Positions 16,348 to 24,367 of a stretch of DNA of 64,000 bases are shown here, piece by piece; positions within the stretch are counted from its first letter, which is position 1; each line of letters begins with the position of its first letter. The stretch spans positions 1-64,000 of the forward strand of contig CALRIT020000002.1 of assembly GCA_943361925.1 (NCBI GenBank), written 5' to 3'. Made by a program: the position numbers and the translations under genes. The notes below the pieces were generated by a model. It worked only from the letters and a program-made list of their open reading frames with translations, had not been told where the DNA came from and made no database searches. This DNA is from CAISCU01 sp943361925. Lineage in GTDB: Bacteria; Bacteroidota; Bacteroidia; UKL13-3.

Positions 16348-17775
16348 ATGGCACAAAAACCATCCATACCACAAGGCACAAGAGACTTCGGTCCAAAAGA
16401 AGTTCAGAGAAGAAAATATATTCTTCAAATTATCGAATCTGTATTTAAAAAATCGGGATTCATGCCACTCGAAACACCTTCAATGGAAAACCTAAGCACC
16501 CTAACCGGTAAATATGGAGATGAAGGTGATCAATTGTTATTTAAAATTCTAAATTCAGGAGACTATTTCAAAAAGCTGATTGAATACAACGAAAAAGCTT
16601 TGGGTCATGAAGAATTAGACCCAACATTCCTTCCCTCATTCAGTGGAAAAGTAAGTGATTTAGATTCCAAACGCAGCTTATCTTTTATAGCCGAAAAAGG
16701 TTTACGTTACGACTTAACTGTACCTTTTGCGAGGTATGTTGTAATGAATAGAAATCAAATCAGTTTTCCTTTTAAACGTTACCAAATGCAGCCTGTTTGG
16801 AGAGCCGACAGACCTCAAAAAGGGCGCTACAGAGAATTTTGGCAATGTGATGCCGATGTGGTTGGAAGTAATAGTTTGTTAAATGAAGCAGAACTCATTC
16901 GTATTTATGATGAAGCTTTTGCTTTACTTGGAATTCCGGTTGTTATAAAAATGAATAACCGCAAATTTCTTACCGCTTTGGCAGAGGCTTGTGGAGCACC
17001 TGAGTTAATTGGAGCCATAACAGTTGCCATTGATAAACTCGATAAAATCGGGATTGAAAAAGTTGAAGAGGAACTAAAAGAAAAAGGTTTAACATCAAAC
17101 CAAATAGAAAAAATAAAAGCCTATTTACTGCTTCCAAAATCAACAAATTCTTTAAAAGATTTAGGAGAAATTTGTGGAAATAATAAAGCATTCCAAAAAG
17201 GTTTAGATGAAGTAAATGCAATTCTTGATTTTATAGGATGTGATTTAAACAACCAATTGGAATTAGACTTTAGTCTTGCACGTGGTTTGAGTTATTATAC
17301 AGGTGCTATTTTTGAAGTAGTTGCAATCAGTGGAAGTCTAAGATCGAGCATTGGTGGTGGTGGAAGATATGATAACTTAACCGGCATATTTGGTTTACCG
17401 GATGTATCGGGAGTTGGAATTTCTTTTGGCTTAGATAGAATTTATGATGTAATGGAAGAGGCTAATTTGTTCCCTAACACAATTAGAAATTCGCCTACTA
17501 AAATTATCTTTTGTCATTTTGATGAAAAAGGAAGAAAGTTTGCATACGAAACCTGCTTAAAAATAAGGAAAGAAAATATTTGTGCTGAAGTATTTCCTGA
17601 TATCACTAAAAAAATTGGAAAACAGCTTGATTACGCCAATTCATTAGGCATTCCATATGTTGCAATTATTGGAGATGATGAAATGAGAGACCAAATATTC
17701 AGTCTAAAAAACCTGGAAACAGGCATTCAGCAAAAACTTAGTTTAGAAGAATTAATCAATACTATTCAATCTTAA
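16348..17775 (+). CDS. hisS: Histidyl-tRNA synthetase
   Basis: A 475-residue class II aminoacyl-tRNA synthetase that charges tRNA-His. It opens with the HisRS signature PQGTRDFGP. Class II motif 2 and the histidine-specific elements are visible: GLRYDLTVPFARYV, RYQMQPVWRADRPQKGRYRE, LARGLSYYTG, GGGGRYDNLTG and motif 3 SFGLDRIYD. A C-terminal alpha/beta anticodon-binding domain follows (about 385-475). The ATG at 16348 is preceded by TATCTTCG, a one-mismatch match to the Bacteroidota -7 element, but no -33 element is correctly spaced. The hutH start follows its stop after one base, which implies translational coupling. Confidence 0.97.
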   Translation: MAQKPSIPQGTRDFGPKEVQRRKYILQIIESVFKKSGFMPLETPSMENLSTLTGKYGDEGDQLLFKILNSGDYFKKLIEYNEKALGHEELDPTFLPSFSGKVSDLDSKRSLSFIAEKGLRYDLTVPFARYVVMNRNQISFPFKRYQMQPVWRADRPQKGRYREFWQCDADVVGSNSLLNEAELIRIYDEAFALLGIPVVIKMNNRKFLTALAEACGAPELIGAITVAIDKLDKIGIEKVEEELKEKGLTSNQIEKIKAYLLLPKSTNSLKDLGEICGNNKAFQKGLDEVNAILDFIGCDLNNQLELDFSLARGLSYYTGAIFEVVAISGSLRSSIGGGGRYDNLTGIFGLPDVSGVGISFGLDRIYDVMEEANLFPNTIRNSPTKIIFCHFDEKGRKFAYETCLKIRKENICAEVFPDITKKIGKQLDYANSLGIPYVAIIGDDEMRDQIFSLKNLETGIQQKLSLEELINTIQS

Positions 17776-17776
17776 A

Positions 17777-19261
17777 ATGAATTCATATTTTGAAATTAAT
17801 CAGTTATTAAATTTAGCTGATATCGATGCCATCATCAAACAAAAAAAGCATTTAAAATTGTCTGATGAAGCAAAAGCAAGAATCATAAAATGCCGCGCTT
17901 ATCTCGACAAAAAAATGGAGAACAATGAGCAAGCATTTTATGGCATCAATACCGGATTTGGCTCTTTGTGTAATACCAAAATATCAGATTCTGAATTAAA
18001 TCAGTTACAAGAAAATTTGTTATTATCTCATGCTTGTGGTACTGGCGATGAAGTGCCAAAAGAGATTGTAAAAATCATGCTTTTGTTAAAAGTACAATCA
18101 TTGTCGTTTGGTTACAGCGGCGTGCAATTACAAACGGTAGAAACTTTGATAGAATTCTTTAATAAAGATATTTTACCTGTAGTTTATGAATTGGGTTCAC
18201 TAGGTGCTTCTGGAGATTTAGCACCTTTAGCTCATTTATGTATTCCATTATTTGGTAAGGGAATGGTTTGGGTTGATGGGAAGAAAATCCCTTCATCAGA
18301 AGCACTGCTTAAGTTCCACATTCCTTCTGTTAAATTACAATCAAAAGAAGGATTGGCATTGATTAACGGAACCCAGTTTATGTCTTCGTATGCCACTTAT
18401 ATTCTTTTAAAATCGAAACAATATTTACCTGTTATCAATAAAGTAGCTGCACTTTCTTTAGATGCTTTTGATGGAAGAATTGAGCCTTTTACAGATGCAC
18501 TTCATCAAATCAGACCTCATAAAGGACAAATTGAAACTTCAGCCCAAATGAGAAAAAATCTATTGGGAAGTGAAATGATTCAGAGAACAAAAGCACATGT
18601 TCAGGATCCATATGCTTTCAGATGTATTCCTCAGGTGCATGGTGCTTCTTACGATACTGTGCAATATGTTCAATCGGTAATAGAAACCGAAATTCAATCC
18701 GTAACAGATAATCCAAATGTTTTTCCTGATGATGATTTGATTATTTCAGGTGGAAATTTCCATGGCCAACCACTTGCATTGGTAATGGATTTTCTTGCAA
18801 TTGCATTGGCTGAATTAGGAAGTATTTCAGAAAGAAGAACTTATCAATTAATAGCAGGATTGAGAGAATTACCGGCCTTTCTAACAGGCAATCCAGGATT
18901 AAATTCAGGATTCATGATTCCACAGTATACAGCAGCTTCAATTGTTAGTCAGAACAAACAATTATGCAGTCCTGCAAGTGTTGACAGCATTGTAAGTAGC
19001 AACGGCCAGGAAGACCATGTTTCGATGGGGGCCAATGCTGCTACTAAGTGCCTGAGGGTATTAAAAAACCTGGAAAGAATTATTGCCATTGAATTGATGA
19101 ATGCAGCTCAGGCTTTTGAATTCAGAAGACCATTAAAAACCTCTGAAACATTAGAGGAATTACTCACATCATACAGAAAAAAAGTAAGTAAACTTGAAAA
19201 CGACAGGTACTTACATGAAGACATTGACCAAAGTATTTTATTCATTCAACAATTAAATTAA
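17777..19261 (+). CDS. hutH: Histidine ammonia-lyase
   Basis: A 494-residue enzyme that deaminates histidine to urocanate. The Ala-Ser-Gly triad that cyclises to the MIO electrophile is at 144-146 inside GSLGASGDLAPLAH. Other HAL hallmarks are TGFGSLCNT, LLLSHACGTG (the active-site His region) and QEDHVSMGA, where the QEDH form marks histidine ammonia-lyase rather than phenylalanine or tyrosine lyases. It is packed one base after hisS and one base before nadC. No hutU, hutI or hutG is in the window, so the downstream degradation pathway is not shown. Flexirubin-type pigment clusters carry related aromatic ammonia-lyases, so substrate choice deserves a test, though the motifs favour histidine. 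Confidence 0.9.
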   Translation: MNSYFEINQLLNLADIDAIIKQKKHLKLSDEAKARIIKCRAYLDKKMENNEQAFYGINTGFGSLCNTKISDSELNQLQENLLLSHACGTGDEVPKEIVKIMLLLKVQSLSFGYSGVQLQTVETLIEFFNKDILPVVYELGSLGASGDLAPLAHLCIPLFGKGMVWVDGKKIPSSEALLKFHIPSVKLQSKEGLALINGTQFMSSYATYILLKSKQYLPVINKVAALSLDAFDGRIEPFTDALHQIRPHKGQIETSAQMRKNLLGSEMIQRTKAHVQDPYAFRCIPQVHGASYDTVQYVQSVIETEIQSVTDNPNVFPDDDLIISGGNFHGQPLALVMDFLAIALAELGSISERRTYQLIAGLRELPAFLTGNPGLNSGFMIPQYTAASIVSQNKQLCSPASVDSIVSSNGQEDHVSMGANAATKCLRVLKNLERIIAIELMNAAQAFEFRRPLKTSETLEELLTSYRKKVSKLENDRYLHEDIDQSILFIQQLN

Positions 19262-19262
19262 T

Positions 19263-20120
19263 ATGGATTTATTAAACCACCCTGATATCAACGATTTGAT
19301 TGAAATTGCCATTAGAGAAGATGTGGGTGATGGCGACCATAGTTCAATGGCTTGTATTCCTGCCGATCAACAAGGTCATGCTTATTGCATAGCCAAAGAA
19401 GCCGGTATCATTGCCGGAATTGATTTGGCTAAAAAAATATTTCACAGAATAGACCCCAACTTAGTTTATGAAGCTCATTTAAAAGATGGTGATGAGATTG
19501 AAGTTGGAACAAGAGTTTTTGATGTAAAAGGTTCAGATATCAGCATACTTACTGCCGAAAGACTGGTATTAAACTTTATGCAAAGATTGAGTGGAATTGC
19601 AAGTCAGAGTAAAAAAATTAGTCTGATTTTAAAGGATTATAAAACCACTATACTTGATACACGTAAAACAACTCCCGGAATGCGTTTATTAGAAAAATGG
19701 GCAGTAAAAACAGGTGGTTGCAGCAATCATAGAATGGGATTGTATGATATGGTGATGTTAAAAGACAATCATATTGATTTTGCCGGAGGAATTGAACAAG
19801 CCATTAAAAAAACCAAAGAGTATTTACAAAACAAAGGTTTGAAATTAGATATAGAAATTGAAACCAGAAGTTTGGATGAAGTACAACAAGTGCTTAATTA
19901 TGGTGGTGTTAAAAGAATTATGTTGGATAATTTCAGTCCTGAACTATTAAAAGAAGCCATACTATTAATAAATGGCAAATATGAAACTGAAGCTTCTGGA
20001 GGAATTACATTAAGTACAATTGAAAAGTATGCAGAATCAGGCGTCGATTTTATCTCTGTAGGAGCATTAACGCACAGTTCCAAAAGCATCGACCTGAGTA
20101 TGAGAGTTGTACAAAAGTAA
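19263..20120 (+). CDS. nadC: Quinolinate phosphoribosyltransferase (decarboxylating)
   Basis: A 285-residue enzyme that converts quinolinate and PRPP to nicotinate mononucleotide in de novo NAD synthesis. Family motifs are REDVGDGDHSS (18-28), LDTRKTTPGMR (131-141, quinolinate/PRPP-binding), GGCSNHRMGLYD (151-162) and MLKDNHI (165-171), with a C-terminal barrel segment ASGGITL. Full length for the family. It starts one base after the hutH stop, giving a tight hisS-hutH-nadC unit. nadA and nadB are not nearby. A promoter for the next gene begins about 40 bases after its stop. Confidence 0.96.
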   Translation: MDLLNHPDINDLIEIAIREDVGDGDHSSMACIPADQQGHAYCIAKEAGIIAGIDLAKKIFHRIDPNLVYEAHLKDGDEIEVGTRVFDVKGSDISILTAERLVLNFMQRLSGIASQSKKISLILKDYKTTILDTRKTTPGMRLLEKWAVKTGGCSNHRMGLYDMVMLKDNHIDFAGGIEQAIKKTKEYLQNKGLKLDIEIETRSLDEVQQVLNYGGVKRIMLDNFSPELLKEAILLINGKYETEASGGITLSTIEKYAESGVDFISVGALTHSSKSIDLSMRVVQK

Positions 20121-20159
20121 ATTTTCAAAAAAAGTAAATTATTAAGAAAGTGATTTTAG

Positions 20160-20189
20160 TTGCTTTTCTGATTTTTTTATACATATTTG
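20160..20189 (+). promoter_or_regulatory. Bacteroidota-type promoter with overlapping dyad
   Basis: TTG (20160-20162) is followed after exactly 19 bases by CATATTTG (20182-20189), seven of eight positions of the primary sigma factor's TAnnTTTG. An 8-bp perfect inverted repeat, ATATTTGT (20183-20190) and ACAAATAT (20196-20203), overlaps the -7 box and the probable transcription start. Its position supports the downstream ATG at 20222 as the start of the lipoprotein. Confidence 0.5.
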
Positions 20190-20221
20190 TATTGAACAAA
20201 TATTTTAACAAACCAATAAAA

Positions 20222-21088
20222 ATGAAAAACAATTTACTTAAAGGACTAGTTTTTGCATCTGCTTTAACATTAAGTTTAGGTGCATGTAAAAAAGAATCTA
20301 CAACTACTGACGAAAATGGTAATGGAAATGGTAATGCTATTGAAGTACCAAGAGTTGCTCATAGTGTTGTAAATAAAGTAACCGGAACTCTTTGCCCACC
20401 ATGCGGCGGATGGGGATGGGATGCTTTTGAAGAATTAATTTCAACTAACAAAGGTAAAGCTTACTTCGTAGGAACTTACAGCCAAAACTTTGTTGCTAAA
20501 GAATTAATTACTCAAATCGCTTCTGATTGGGATACATACTGGGCGTCATATACTGGAACTTTAGGATATCCAACCTTTTGCGCTAACTTTACTCCTCAAT
20601 TATCTAGAACATCTTCTGGTGTAAATGTAACTGCTGAGAAAAAATTATGTAATGATGCAGTAACTGCACACGTTGCTAAATCACCACTTGCAAATACTGC
20701 TTTCACTGTAACCTGGACTGAAGAAGCTGGTTGGTATAAAGTTACAGTTGCTACTAACACTAAATTCTTTGAAGCTACTACAGGTACTTACCACCTAGGA
20801 GTTTACATCATTGAAGATAAAGTTAAAGCTGGTCAATCTGGTCATACTCCTTCTACTAACGTTTCTCACCACTATGTATTGAAACAATCAATGGATGAAA
20901 TCACTAACAAATCTTTTGGTGATGTTGTTGCTGAAGGTGATATCGCTGCTAACAAAGTAGTAAGCAAAACTTATACTACTTATTTACCATTAACTACTGT
21001 TAAAGAAAACATTTCTATCTTAACTATGATTAACAAGAAAAATGCTAACAAATGGGAATTTGTTAATGCATATTCTGATCAAAAATAA
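20222..21088 (+). CDS. Omp28-like outer-membrane lipoprotein with a CPPC motif
   Basis: The protein has 288 residues from the ATG at 20222. A GTG 72 bases upstream stays in frame but would run through the promoter, so I rejected it. The N-terminus is a lipoprotein signal ending LSLGAC, with acylated Cys22, then a Gly/Asn-rich linker. A C58-P-P-C61 motif in GTLCPPCGGWGWDAFEEL precedes a thioredoxin-like strand-helix pattern, as in the Omp28-related family of Bacteroidota. The C-terminal half is beta-rich. It is probably a surface-exposed or periplasmic lipoprotein. A redox role for the CPPC pair is an inference only. Codons are strongly AT-ended, and the gene has its own promoter and terminator, which suggests solid expression. 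Confidence 0.75.
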   Translation: MKNNLLKGLVFASALTLSLGACKKESTTTDENGNGNGNAIEVPRVAHSVVNKVTGTLCPPCGGWGWDAFEELISTNKGKAYFVGTYSQNFVAKELITQIASDWDTYWASYTGTLGYPTFCANFTPQLSRTSSGVNVTAEKKLCNDAVTAHVAKSPLANTAFTVTWTEEAGWYKVTVATNTKFFEATTGTYHLGVYIIEDKVKAGQSGHTPSTNVSHHYVLKQSMDEITNKSFGDVVAEGDIAANKVVSKTYTTYLPLTTVKENISILTMINKKNANKWEFVNAYSDQK

Positions 21089-21107
21089 TTTAGAATAAAA
21101 AAATTAA

Positions 21108-21138
21108 AGTCGATTTCAAATTTGGAATCGGCTTTTTT
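21108..21138 (+). terminator. Rho-independent terminator after the Omp28-like gene
   Basis: Stem AGTCGATTTC (21108-21117) pairs, with G-U wobbles, to GGAATCGGCT (21124-21133), followed by a run of seven T. It separates the lipoprotein gene from xerD. Confidence 0.8.
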
Positions 21139-21188
21139 TATGCCCTTTACTCAGTAATTTCATTCTTATTTGATTATGTTTGAAAAGC

Positions 21189-22091
21189 ATGTGGCAGGTT
21201 TATATCAAAGGTTTTCGGATGTATCTTCAATTAGAAAGGTCTCTTCTAAAAAATAGCATTGATGCTTATTTACATGATGTAGAACTGCTTTCTCAATTTA
21301 TGGCGATTGAATATCCAAACATCTCTCCCACCCAATGCAGTTTATCGCAACTCAGACACTTTATAAAATACCTTAGTGAAATTCCTCTTGAAGCAACATC
21401 ACAAGCGAGAATTCTTTCTGGAATAAAATCTTTCTTTTTATACCTGGTACTAGAAGATGAAATCAAACAAAGTCCTGCAGAACTTTTACAGGGCCCCAAA
21501 CTTACACGTAAACTACCCGATGTTTTAGAAACCCATGAAATTGATGCAATGGCAGCTACAATCGATACGCTAAAACCTGAAGGATTGAGAAACAGAGCCA
21601 TTCTTGAAACCATGTTTAGTTGTGGTTTACGCGTTTCAGAAACCTGCAATTTGAAAATCTCAAACATTTATAAAGACGAACAATTTATACGTGTAATAGG
21701 TAAAGGCGACAAGGAAAGATTGGTACCTATTGGCAAAATTGCTTTGCAGTTTATTGAATACTATTTGCAGGAATTGAGACTTCACCAGGAACCAAAAACC
21801 GGAAATACAGATATCCTTTTTTTAAATAGAAGAGGAAGTAAATTAAGCAGAGTGATGATATTCTACATTTTAAAAGATTTAGCTAAAGCAGCAGGCATTA
21901 AAAAGACAATCAGTCCACATACCTTACGCCATTCATTTGCTAGTTCATTAGTAGAAGCCGGCGCAGATTTAAGAGCAGTTCAACAAATGTTAGGACATGA
22001 AAGCATAACTACTACCGAAATTTATACGCATATCGATAGAGCTTATCTGCATGATACCATATTGCAGTTTCATCCAAGAGCTAGGAAATAA
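21189..22091 (+). CDS. xerD: Tyrosine recombinase XerD
   Basis: The protein has 300 residues from the ATG at 21189; a TTG nine bases earlier is an alternative. It has an N-terminal SAM-like core-binding domain (about 1-90) and a C-terminal catalytic domain with Arg148 (CGLRVSE), Lys in GKGDKERLVP, His244 and Arg247 (HTLRH), His270 (MLGHESI) and nucleophile Tyr279 (EIYTH). XerC/XerD resolve chromosome dimers at dif. The standard length and lone chromosomal setting favour the housekeeping enzyme over a phage integrase. Its last 11 bases overlap the 3' end of the convergent MNT gene. Confidence 0.92.
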   Translation: MWQVYIKGFRMYLQLERSLLKNSIDAYLHDVELLSQFMAIEYPNISPTQCSLSQLRHFIKYLSEIPLEATSQARILSGIKSFFLYLVLEDEIKQSPAELLQGPKLTRKLPDVLETHEIDAMAATIDTLKPEGLRNRAILETMFSCGLRVSETCNLKISNIYKDEQFIRVIGKGDKERLVPIGKIALQFIEYYLQELRLHQEPKTGNTDILFLNRRGSKLSRVMIFYILKDLAKAAGIKKTISPHTLRHSFASSLVEAGADLRAVQQMLGHESITTTEIYTHIDRAYLHDTILQFHPRARK

Positions 22092-22407
22092 TTTCGCTAA
22101 ATTTTTTATTGTAAATGGTCTTACCAACCCGATTGATATGTAAAATTAATTCTAAATTTGTTATTTGATGATAGACTGATAAATCAAATTTATATGGCAA
22201 TAACAAATCATCAAATTCACTTTCTATTTTGATTAATAGAGATAAGTTCAAGCCTTCGCCAAAAAGAGTAAGATCGAGGTCTGAATTTAGTTTGTTATTA
22301 CCAATTGCTCTGGAACCAAACAATACAACTTTTTCAATCTCTTTATGATGAGAGAAAACTTCAACAATTCTTTTTTGGTCTATATCCTTTATCCCTGAAA
22401 TAAGCAT
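22081..22407 (-). CDS. mntA: MNT-type nucleotidyltransferase (antitoxin of HEPN/MNT pair)
   Basis: A 108-residue minimal nucleotidyltransferase. The pol-beta signature reads LFGSRAIGNNKLNSDLDL, with G31-S32 and catalytic Asp43 and Asp45. In characterised MNT/HEPN pairs such as HI0073/HI0074, or MntA/HepT of Shewanella, this protein adenylylates a tyrosine of the HEPN toxin and neutralises it. Its ATG overlaps the HEPN stop by one base (TAATG), showing a two-gene operon. The stop lies inside the 3' end of xerD on the opposite strand. Confidence 0.85.
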   Translation of the reverse strand: MLISGIKDIDQKRIVEVFSHHKEIEKVVLFGSRAIGNNKLNSDLDLTLFGEGLNLSLLIKIESEFDDLLLPYKFDLSVYHQITNLELILHINRVGKTIYNKKFSEIIS

Positions 22408-22874
22408 TAGTTAAATAATTTCGATTGGTTATCAGATAATTTCCCCTTCATAACAAATTTAAAATCAACAAAAGCAAAATAATAATCGTTTAAGATTTTG
22501 TTATAAATTTCATTAGCAATAGCTTCATTGTAAGTATGGGAAGTTTTATTTCTGCTTCCAAGCATTTCCATCCAAATATCACCATTAGATATTAGGTTTA
22601 ATTGGAAAGTTTCGCGAATTGCATCTCTAATGCCACCAACCTGAGAATTGCCTTGGAAATAAGCATAATCTTTCATTACATTCCATGCAAGTTCATGAGT
22701 ATATTCAAATCTTTGAATCAAACCATCTTTAATTAATTCAGATAAAACAGTGTCATTCTCAATAGGACTATTAACTTGAATTAATCTGTTAATATATTCT
22801 ACAGATTGTTCAAGTTTATTCAATGCTTTAATAAAATTCGAAAAGCGTTGCTCCCATCTAATATCTTCTTCCAT
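22407..22874 (-). CDS. hepT: HEPN-domain toxin (nucleotidyltransferase substrate-binding type)
   Basis: A 155-residue all-helical protein of the HI0074-like family. It has the HEPN RNase motif R-x4-H at Arg108-His113 (SRNKTSHTY) with the adjacent Tyr115, which fits the RX4HXY tyrosine that MNT partners adenylylate. Other family blocks are RFEYTHELAWNVMKDY (55-70) and the GGIRDAIRETF helix (80-90). It is the first gene of the leftward pair and is followed by mntA with a one-base overlap. It is presumed to cleave RNA (tRNA in studied systems) when not modified. The intact motif suggests an active toxin. Confidence 0.85.
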   Translation of the reverse strand: MEEDIRWEQRFSNFIKALNKLEQSVEYINRLIQVNSPIENDTVLSELIKDGLIQRFEYTHELAWNVMKDYAYFQGNSQVGGIRDAIRETFQLNLISNGDIWMEMLGSRNKTSHTYNEAIANEIYNKILNDYYFAFVDFKFVMKGKLSDNQSKLFN

Positions 22875-22965
22875 ATTTATTGAATTTCATGTCAAATTAA
22901 ATCCATTTGGATTAAATATTAACCAATACAGAAAACCAAAGAACATCATTTAAGTTATTGATTTC

Positions 22966-23118
22966 ATGAAAGGCATCAAAAAAGAAAATCTTCCCTTCAA
23001 AATTTGTCCAGTTTGCGATAAACCCTTTTCATGGAGAAAGAAATGGGAGAAAAATTGGAATGAGGTAAAGTTTTGTAGCGATAAATGCCGAATGAATAAA
23101 CATGAAAAAAACATATAA
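22966..23118 (+). CDS. DUF2256 small zinc-ribbon-like protein
   Basis: A 50-residue protein: MKGIKKENLPFKICPVC..., then the DUF2256 hallmark FSWRKKWEKNW and a second pair in CSDKC. The four Cys (residues 14, 17, 37 and 41) could bind one metal. Function is unknown. The family is often found beside cryptochrome/photolyase genes. Here its last 17 bases overlap the start of the CRY-DASH gene in another frame, which points to co-transcription and translational coupling. I recognised it by reading the sequence directly. Confidence 0.85.
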   Translation: MKGIKKENLPFKICPVCDKPFSWRKKWEKNWNEVKFCSDKCRMNKHEKNI

Positions 23119-24367
23119 AAGAAGTCTGGTCTGGTTTTCTAATAACCTTCGTACCCAATCAAATCAGGTAATTCAAGAAGCTATTCGTTCCAGTCACTCA
23201 GCTTTTTTTGTTTATATTGTTGATGATAGACTTGAGTTAAAAAATGATTGGGGTTTTAGCAAAATGGGACCATTTAGGCTAAATCACCAATTAGATGCGC
23301 TTTTTATTCTTAAGGAATTGTTGTTAAACAATGGAATCCATTTGCATGTCTACAAAGGAAATCCTACTACAATCATTCCTGAAATTTGTAAAAACAATGA
23401 AATTGAAATAATCTTCAAACAAATTGATTTTGCTCATGATGAAATCAAAGACAATGAGCTCATTTCAATTAAAAGTGGAATCAAATTTCAGTTCATCGAC
23501 GACAATTACCTAATTCCAATTTATGAACTAAGTTTTCCCTTACAAAAGCTACCTGATATTTTTACGCAGTTTAGAATCACTGTCGAAAAAAACTTGCCTG
23601 TTTTCAAGAAACCTGATTTGATTCAATTGTCAGATTGTGATGTTTTAAAAGATGAAAACACAGAAGAATTTACTGTTATTCAAACTGAAACTACTGATAA
23701 AGTTAATGGAGAAACGAAGGCATTATCTCACTTAAAAACATACATTGAATCTGGTTACGCACGCCATTATAAAGAAACAAGGAATGGACTAATAAATGAT
23801 TCTGATTCCACTAAACTCTCTCCATTTTTGGCAATGGGTTGTTTGAATGCCAAAACAGTGATGTTTCATGTTAGAGAACATGAAAATGAGTTTGGAGCGA
23901 ATGAATCAACTTATTGGATTTGGTTTGAATTGTTATGGCGTGATTATTTTAGAAATGTATCAGCCAAATTTGGAAAGAAAATTTTTCTACAAAACGGAAT
24001 CAAACATCAAACAAACAAAAAGAAATTTGACCCTGAACTATTTAAAAAATGGACCTTGGGAGAAACCGGAGAAGCCTTTGTTGATGCAAATATGAAAGAG
24101 CTTTTACAAACTGGTTGGATGAGTAATAGAGGCAGACAGAATGTGGCATCATATTGGATTCACGACTTAAACATGGACTGGAGACCGGCAGCAGCATGGT
24201 TTGAATATCAGCTAATAGATTATGATGTTTATTCAAATTATGGCAATTGGATTTACCTTGCAGGAGTAGGAAACGACCCAAGACCTAATCGAAAATTCAA
24301 TATTAAAAAACAAGCAGAGCAATACGACCCTCAAGGAGAATATGTGAGAAAATGGCTAAAGAAATAA
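23102..24367 (+). CDS. cry: DASH-type cryptochrome / photolyase
   Basis: A 421-residue flavoprotein with an N-terminal antenna-binding Rossmann domain (about 1-130) and a C-terminal FAD domain. CRY-DASH signatures are clear: LLWRDYFRNV, GEAFVDANMKEL, TGWMSNRGRQNVAS, DYDVYSNYGNW, GVGNDPRPNRKFN and the ending YDPQGEYVRKWL. The family repairs cyclobutane pyrimidine dimers in single-stranded DNA and binds FAD and often MTHF. The usual N-terminal FRNDLRxxDN reads FSNNLRTQSN, a degenerate version near the antenna domain. The gene overlaps DUF2256 upstream and the DUF429 gene downstream (16 bases), forming a three-gene unit. Confidence 0.93.
   Translation: MKKTYKRSLVWFSNNLRTQSNQVIQEAIRSSHSAFFVYIVDDRLELKNDWGFSKMGPFRLNHQLDALFILKELLLNNGIHLHVYKGNPTTIIPEICKNNEIEIIFKQIDFAHDEIKDNELISIKSGIKFQFIDDNYLIPIYELSFPLQKLPDIFTQFRITVEKNLPVFKKPDLIQLSDCDVLKDENTEEFTVIQTETTDKVNGETKALSHLKTYIESGYARHYKETRNGLINDSDSTKLSPFLAMGCLNAKTVMFHVREHENEFGANESTYWIWFELLWRDYFRNVSAKFGKKIFLQNGIKHQTNKKKFDPELFKKWTLGETGEAFVDANMKELLQTGWMSNRGRQNVASYWIHDLNMDWRPAAAWFEYQLIDYDVYSNYGNWIYLAGVGNDPRPNRKFNIKKQAEQYDPQGEYVRKWLKK

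Noticed and set aside
21189..22091. XerD as an integrase of a mobile element carrying the HEPN/MNT pair
   Set aside because: No attachment-site repeats, tRNA gene or cargo boundary is visible, and length and motifs fit the housekeeping recombinase.
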